In this document: positions 59,450-64,000 of the stretch, piece after piece
How positions within the stretch are numbered: position 1 is the stretch's first letter
How the letters are laid out: every line of letters begins with the position of its first letter
Origin: Pseudomonas mandelii
Lineage (GTDB): Bacteria; Pseudomonadota; Gammaproteobacteria; Pseudomonadales; Pseudomonadaceae
Direction: 5' to 3'
Length of the DNA stretch: 64,000 nucleotides
Assembly (NCBI RefSeq): GCF_006438925.1
Contig: NZ_RCZA01000011.1
Coordinates: forward strand, 21,698 to 85,697
Program-made: the position numbers and the translations under genes
Notes under the pieces: model-generated
Seen by the model: the letters and a program-made list of their open reading frames with translations, nothing else
The model's database searches: none
Told to the model about the DNA's origin: nothing

Positions 59450-59826
59450 CCGATGATAAAAAGCCTGGCGTTGAAGTACGCCGCCAAGTGATGGGCGATG
59501 CCTTCGTCGACCGCGCGCTGGGCAATGCCACCGAGTTCACTCAACCGCTGCAGGATTTCGTCAACGAGCACGCCTGGGGCAGCGTCTGGAACCGCGAAGG
59601 TTTGCCATTGAAAACCCGCAGCCTGATCACCCTCGCCGCGCTGACCGCGTTGAAGTGCCCGCAGGAATTGAAAGGTCACGTGCGCGGTGCGCTGAACAAT
59701 GGCTGCACCGTGGAAGAGATTCGTGAAGCGCTGCTGCATTGCGCGGTGTATGCCGGTGTCCCGGCGGCAATCGATGCGTTTCGCGCGGCTCAGGAAGTGA
59801 TCGATAGCTACCAGAAGCCGGAGTAA
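59446..59826 (+). CDS. Carboxymuconolactone decarboxylase family protein (PcaC-like)
   Basis: This 126-residue helical protein resembles 4-carboxymuconolactone decarboxylase: RRQVMGDAFVDRAL near residue 11, AWGSVWNREGLPLKTRSLITLA near residue 44 and NNGCTVEEIREALLHCAVYAGVP near residue 84. The redox CxxC of the AhpD branch is absent; a single Cys is near residue 97. No other protocatechuate gene is present, so the PcaC role is not supported by context. Its ATG overlaps the antiporter stop by four bases, an odd pairing for a catabolic enzyme. Confidence 0.8.
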   Translation: MTDDKKPGVEVRRQVMGDAFVDRALGNATEFTQPLQDFVNEHAWGSVWNREGLPLKTRSLITLAALTALKCPQELKGHVRGALNNGCTVEEIREALLHCAVYAGVPAAIDAFRAAQEVIDSYQKPE

Positions 59827-59859
59827 CAAGCTGACATTTGTATTGGCAGTGAGATTGCC

Positions 59860-59934
59860 TTCGCGAGCAGGCTCGCTCCCACAGTGGATCTTCAGTGTTC
59901 ATACGATCCTTGTGGGAGCGAGCCTGCTCGCGAA
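59860..59934. repeat. REPIN, family B
   Basis: TTCGCGAGCAGGCTCGCTCC at the left and GGGAGCGAGCCTGCTCGCGAA at the right, in the convergent spacer of the decarboxylase and AEC genes. Confidence 0.9.
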
Positions 59935-59965
59935 GAGGCCCGATAAAACACTGCAAATCCTGAAG

Positions 59966-60907
59966 CTAGATCCACCCGCCCCACTGCAACAGAAAGATCC
60001 CGAGGTTGGTGGTGACCGCCGCCATCAACGTGGTGATCACGATGATCGCTGCCGCCAGCTCATGATTGCCATTGGCCTGACGGGCCATGACAAAACTGGC
60101 CGCGGCGGTCGGGCTGCCGAAGTACAGGAACAAAATTCCCAACTCCGCACCACGAAATCCACAGAGCCACGCCCCCAGTGTCGCCAGAACCGGCAGGCCG
60201 ATCATCTTCACCAGGCTTGAGCTGAGCGCCATGTTGCCGCTTTTGCGCAGTGCCGCCAGCGACAGCGTGCCGCCGATGCAGATCAGTGCCAATGGCAGAG
60301 TGGTTTGCGCCAGATATTGGCCGGACGTCTCCAGCCATCCCGGCAAGCTGATCTTGAAGTAAGCAAACGGCGCCGCGGCAAACACGCTGATGATCAGCGG
60401 ATTGACCATCACGCTTTTGCAGATGCTCCAGGGGTCGGACTTGATCACCGGGCTGTATACCGCCAGCACAATGGTCGAGAGCGTGTTGTAAAACAGGATC
60501 ACCAACGCCGCGAGAATCGCCCCGAGGGAAATCCCGTAGTCGCCGTACATGCTTGCCGCCAGCGCCAGCCCGATGACCCCGTTGTTGCCGCGAAAGGCGC
60601 CCTGGGTGTAGATCCCCCGGTCTTCCCGCGGGCACTTCCAGATCGCCCAACCCCAGGCGATGGCGAAACACGCCAGAGTGGCGAGCGAGAAGTAGATGAG
60701 CAGCGCCGGTTGCAACGCGGCGTGCAGGTCGGCATGCAGGATGCCCAGAAACAACAACGCCGGCATGGTGACGTTAAACACCAGGGCCGACGCCGTGTGG
60801 ATGAAGTTGTCGTTGATCCAGTCGATGCGCTTGAGCAGCACCCCCAGGAACAGCATGGCAAACACCGGCGCGGTGATGTTCAGGGTTTCGAGGAAGATAG
60901 CCAGCAT
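59966..60907 (-). CDS. AEC-family (auxin efflux carrier type) transporter
   Basis: The 313-residue protein has about ten membrane segments in two inverted halves, with a conserved centre including GAFRGNNGVIGLALAASMYGDYGIS near residue 105 and a last part LFLYFGSPTAAASFVMARQANGN near residue 270. The AEC family contains carriers for dicarboxylates such as malate and malonate and other small anions. No linked decarboxylase operon is present to suggest the substrate. A REPIN lies on its upstream side. It is probably single-gene. Confidence 0.88.
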   Translation of the reverse strand: MLAIFLETLNITAPVFAMLFLGVLLKRIDWINDNFIHTASALVFNVTMPALLFLGILHADLHAALQPALLIYFSLATLACFAIAWGWAIWKCPREDRGIYTQGAFRGNNGVIGLALAASMYGDYGISLGAILAALVILFYNTLSTIVLAVYSPVIKSDPWSICKSVMVNPLIISVFAAAPFAYFKISLPGWLETSGQYLAQTTLPLALICIGGTLSLAALRKSGNMALSSSLVKMIGLPVLATLGAWLCGFRGAELGILFLYFGSPTAAASFVMARQANGNHELAAAIIVITTLMAAVTTNLGIFLLQWGGWI

Positions 60908-60985
60908 GCCGGGGATAACCTTGGGTGAGCGTCGTTAGGGGGCTAATGATAAGCCACTAGGGACTCCGGCGTCTGGTAGAGCGCT

Positions 60986-61050
60986 TTCGCGAGCAGGCTC
61001 GCTCCCACAAGGGAATGCATTTCAAATGTGGGAGCGAGCCTGCTCGCGAA
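60986..61050. repeat. REPIN, family B, short spacer
   Basis: TTCGCGAGCAGGCTCGCTCC at the left and GGGAGCGAGCCTGCTCGCGAA at the right with only about 24 bases between them. It lies between the AEC promoter region and the garD stop. Confidence 0.9.
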
Positions 61051-61066
61051 GAACGATAACGCGGTC

Positions 61067-62620
61067 TTACGTGATGGGCGCCGGGTTGAACAAGGTGATG
61101 TCGTTATGCAGTTTGTGCTTCTCGGCCCACGTCTGCTGCTTCCCGCTAGCCACGTCCAGGTAGTAGTGAAACAACTCCCAGCCAAGGTCTTCGATCGAGG
61201 CGCGCCCGGTCGCGATCCGCCCGGCATCGATGTCGATCAGGTCCGGCCAACGTTGCGCCAGCTCGGTCCGGGTCGACACCTTCACCACCGGCGCCATCGC
61301 CAAACCATATGGCGTGCCACGCCCGGTAGTGAACACGTGCAGGTTCATCCCCGCCGCCAATTGCAACGTCCCGCAGACAAAATCACTGGCCGGGGTCGCA
61401 CAGAAAATCAGGCCTTTGCGCTTGAAGCGCTCACCGGGGCCCAGCACCCCGTTGATCGCGCTGCTGCCGGATTTGACGATAGAGCCCAGCGACTTCTCGA
61501 CAATGTTCGACAACCCGCCCTTCTTGTTGCCCGGCGTGGTGTTGGCGCTGCGATCCGCTTCGCCTTTGGCCAGGTAACGGTCGTACCAGTCCATCTCGCG
61601 CACCAGTTCCTGAGCGACTTCCTCGGTTTCCGCACGGGACGTGAGCAGGTAAATCGCGTCGCGCACTTCGGTGACTTCGGAAAACATCACCGTCGCACCC
61701 GCGCGCAATAACAGGTCCGAGGCATAACCCAACGCCGGGTTGGCGGTGATGCCAGAAAACGCGTCGCTGCCACCGCACTGCATGCCGAGAATCAGCTCGG
61801 ACGCCGGCACGGTTTCCCGGCGACGTTGATCGAGCTTCTTCAAACGGGTTTCGGCCAGCGCCATGATCTGCTCGATCATCTCGGTGAAACCGTGACTCGA
61901 ATCCTGCAAGCGGTACAACCACGGATCGCTCAAATCCACCGAGCTGTCGTTCTCGTGCATCACCTGTCCGGCCTGCAATTTCTCGCAGCCCAGGCTGATG
62001 ACCAACGCTTCGCCACCCAGGTTCGGGTTACGCGCCAGATTGCGCACGGTACGGATCGGGATGTACGCGTCAGTCGCGGTAATCGCCACGCCACAACCGT
62101 AGCTATGGGTCAGCGCCACCACGTCATCGACGTGCGGATACTTGGGCAGCAACTCGTCCTTGATGCGCTTGACCGCATGGTCCAGCACGCCGGTGACGCA
62201 CTGAACCGTGGTGGTAATCCCGAGAATGTTGCGCGTGCCGACGGTGCCGTCGGCGTTGCGATAACCCTCGAACGTGAAGCCTTCCAGCGGTGCCTGCGCC
62301 GCCGGCACTTCGGTGGACAGCGGCAAGCTGTCCAGCGGTGGCGCGGTGGGCATGCGCAGTTGATCTTCCTTGACCCAACTGCCGCGCGGAATCGGCTGCA
62401 ACGCGTAGCCGATGGTCTGCCCGTAACGAATCACCTGGCCGCCCTCGGGAATGTCTTCCAGGGTGACCTTGTGGCTCTGCGGCACGAAATCCACGGTGAC
62501 CAGGCCGTCCGGAAATTCGGTGCCGGCCGGCACGCCTTGGTCATTGACCACGATCACTACGTTGTCCCGCTCGTGCAGGCGGATGTAGCGCGGCGAGTCG
62601 GAATGTTCAATCAACTGCAT
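61067..62620 (-). CDS. garD: Galactarate dehydratase
   Basis: The 517-residue protein has an N-terminal SAF domain (residues about 10-85) and a large UxaA domain. Characteristic pieces are YRNADGTVGTRNILGITTTVQC near residue 115, LTHSYGCGVAI near residue 167, GMQCGGSDAFSGITANPALGYA near residue 277 and VFTTGRGTPYGLAMAPVVKVSTRT near residue 430. It dehydrates meso-galactarate to 5-keto-4-deoxy-glucarate. Its length and linkage to a sugar-acid MFS carrier favour GarD over altronate dehydratase. The gene starts 11 bases after the transporter stop. Confidence 0.9.
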   Translation of the reverse strand: MQLIEHSDSPRYIRLHERDNVVIVVNDQGVPAGTEFPDGLVTVDFVPQSHKVTLEDIPEGGQVIRYGQTIGYALQPIPRGSWVKEDQLRMPTAPPLDSLPLSTEVPAAQAPLEGFTFEGYRNADGTVGTRNILGITTTVQCVTGVLDHAVKRIKDELLPKYPHVDDVVALTHSYGCGVAITATDAYIPIRTVRNLARNPNLGGEALVISLGCEKLQAGQVMHENDSSVDLSDPWLYRLQDSSHGFTEMIEQIMALAETRLKKLDQRRRETVPASELILGMQCGGSDAFSGITANPALGYASDLLLRAGATVMFSEVTEVRDAIYLLTSRAETEEVAQELVREMDWYDRYLAKGEADRSANTTPGNKKGGLSNIVEKSLGSIVKSGSSAINGVLGPGERFKRKGLIFCATPASDFVCGTLQLAAGMNLHVFTTGRGTPYGLAMAPVVKVSTRTELAQRWPDLIDIDAGRIATGRASIEDLGWELFHYYLDVASGKQQTWAEKHKLHNDITLFNPAPIT

Positions 62621-62631
62621 GACGCCGCTCC

Positions 62632-63999
62632 TCAGGAATGCGCTTGAGACAATTTGTTATGGGTTTCAGGACCGCTGACTGGCGGTTCCTTGAGTACCAC
62701 ACGTTTGATCGGACCGACGATTACCAGGTAGCTGAACACCGCGACCAGGGCGTTGCAACCGACAAACACCAGCGCCCATTTGAACGACCCGGTGGAGCTG
62801 ATGATGTAACCGATAACGATCGGGGTGGTGATCGAAGCGATGTTGCCGAACATGTTGAACAGGCCGCCACTCAAGCCGGCGATCTGTTTCGGCGAGGTGT
62901 CGGACACCACCGCCCAGCCCAACGCGCCGACGCCTTTGCCGAAGAAGGCCAGGGCCATGAAGCCGACGACCATCCATTCGATGTCCACATAGTTGCAGGC
63001 CACGATGCTGCTGGAGACCAGCAAGCCGGCAATGATCGGCGCCTTGCGGGCGAAGGTCAGGGAATGGCCTTTGCGCAGCAGGTAGTCGGAAATCACGCCG
63101 CCGAGCACACCACCGATAAAGCCGCAGATCGCCGGCAACGAGGCAATGAAACCGGCCTTGAGGATGGTCATGCCGCGCTCTTGCACCAGGTACACCGGGA
63201 ACCAGGTCAGGAAGAAGTAGGTGATGCCGTTGATGCAGTACTGGCCCAGATACACCCCGAGCATCATGCGATTGGTGAGCAACTGGCGGATGTAGTCCCA
63301 CTTCGGACCGTCGACTTTTTTGCCTTTGCCTTTGTCCTGGTCCATGTCGACCATGCCGCCGTTGTCGGCGATGTGCTTGAACTCGGCGTCATTGATCATC
63401 GGGTGCTGACGCGGGCTGTGGATAACCTTCAGCCAGATCCCCGAGAAGATGATGCCGATCACGCCCATGACGATGAACACGTGCTGCCAGCCGAAGCTGT
63501 AGACGATCCAGCCCATCAGCGGCGCAAACAACACGGTAGCGAAGTATTGCGCCGAGTTGAAAATCGCAGACGCCGTACCGCGTTCAGCGGTCGGGAACCA
63601 GGCCGCAACGATGCGTGCGTTACCGGGGAAGGATGGCGCTTCGGCCAGACCCACCAGGAAGCGCAGCATGAACAGCGCAACCACCGCCGTGGACATGCCG
63701 AACTCACCGACATAGCCCTGCAGCACGGTGAACAGCGACCAGGTGAAAATGCTTAAAGCGTACACTTTTTTCGAGCCGAAACGGTCCAGCAGCCAGCCAC
63801 CGGGAATTTGCCCGGCCACGTAGGCCCAACCGAATGCGGAGAAGATATAACCGAGGGTGACCGCGTCGATACCGAGGTCTTTTTGCAGGCTGGAGCCCGC
63901 GATGGCGATGGTAGCCCGGTCGGCGTAGTTGATCGTGGTCACCAGAAAAAGCATGAGCAAAATCAAATAGCGGACGTGGGTCGGCTTGGTCGCTTGCAT
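62632..63999 (-). CDS. MFS transporter for galactarate/glucarate (GudP type)
   Basis: The 455-residue carrier has twelve membrane segments and belongs to the anion:cation symporter group of the MFS: the start THVRYLILLMLFLVTTINYADRATIA and the motif GWAYVAGQIPGGWLLDRFGSKKVY near residue 52 are typical of GudP/GarP. It probably imports D-galactarate or D-glucarate with protons. It is translated just before garD. The ATG lies one base from the window edge, so promoter, regulator and further pathway genes lie outside. Confidence 0.88.
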   Translation of the reverse strand: MQATKPTHVRYLILLMLFLVTTINYADRATIAIAGSSLQKDLGIDAVTLGYIFSAFGWAYVAGQIPGGWLLDRFGSKKVYALSIFTWSLFTVLQGYVGEFGMSTAVVALFMLRFLVGLAEAPSFPGNARIVAAWFPTAERGTASAIFNSAQYFATVLFAPLMGWIVYSFGWQHVFIVMGVIGIIFSGIWLKVIHSPRQHPMINDAEFKHIADNGGMVDMDQDKGKGKKVDGPKWDYIRQLLTNRMMLGVYLGQYCINGITYFFLTWFPVYLVQERGMTILKAGFIASLPAICGFIGGVLGGVISDYLLRKGHSLTFARKAPIIAGLLVSSSIVACNYVDIEWMVVGFMALAFFGKGVGALGWAVVSDTSPKQIAGLSGGLFNMFGNIASITTPIVIGYIISSTGSFKWALVFVGCNALVAVFSYLVIVGPIKRVVLKEPPVSGPETHNKLSQAHS

Positions 64000-64000
64000 G

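Overview
The window is a gene-dense, high-GC stretch of gammaproteobacterial chromosome. Gene order, codon use and two families of interspersed palindromes point to the Pseudomonas fluorescens species group. No tRNA, rRNA, prophage, insertion sequence, plasmid gene or CRISPR array was seen. About 66 protein genes fill roughly 92 percent of the sequence. Comparisons with P. aeruginosa gene order are made from memory, not from a search.

Layout. (1) 1-4605: the end of a PilZ-like gene; a MerR/LitR-type regulator whose cobalamin-ligand histidines are replaced; a two-domain ABM membrane protein; then a pterin operon (folM, folE, folX) that should make tetrahydromonapterin, followed by DUF1244 and HopJ-family genes. 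(2) 4843-10297: an amine or amino-acid uptake and catabolism island with a GabT-like transaminase, a one-permease ABC importer and a PuuB/DadA-like FAD oxidase. (3) 10511-19686: a housekeeping block with trxB, cysZ, a glycosyltransferase, an old-yellow-enzyme reductase, glutathione peroxidase, slyD, pta and an acyltransferase. The acetate kinase gene expected beside pta is absent. (4) 19849-32 kb: cysNC-cysD for sulfate activation, a Nif3 protein, algW, hisC-hisD-hisG-murA, ibaG and mlaB-C-D-E-F. (5) 33.3-40.3 kb: kdsD-kdsC-lptC-lptA-lptB, then rpoN-hpf-ptsN-rapZ-ptsO. (6) 40.4-54.4 kb: a minus-strand run with a ZIP-transporter remnant, fagA, pmbA, tldD, an amidohydrolase, yhdP, rng, maf and mreD-C-B; yjgA lies on the other strand. 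(7) 54.6-57.8 kb: gatCAB. (8) 57.9-64 kb: a short RlpA lipoprotein, a CaCA antiporter, a carboxymuconolactone decarboxylase-like protein, an AEC carrier and garD with its MFS sugar-acid transporter.

Functional themes. Much of the centre builds and maintains the envelope: Kdo synthesis, LPS export, retrograde phospholipid transport, UDP-GlcNAc commitment to peptidoglycan, rod shape and envelope-stress proteolysis. The rpoN block couples sigma-54, ribosome hibernation and the nitrogen phosphotransferase system.

Most of the window is conserved core genome and I found no clearly new multi-gene system. The items most worth a second look are: the histidine-less LitR beside pterin genes; the amine island of unknown substrate; a terminator-like structured spacer between hisG and hisD; a probable AUU start codon for mreC; and a collapsed fagA-ZIP locus where a 35-codon transporter tail survives behind a Fur box.
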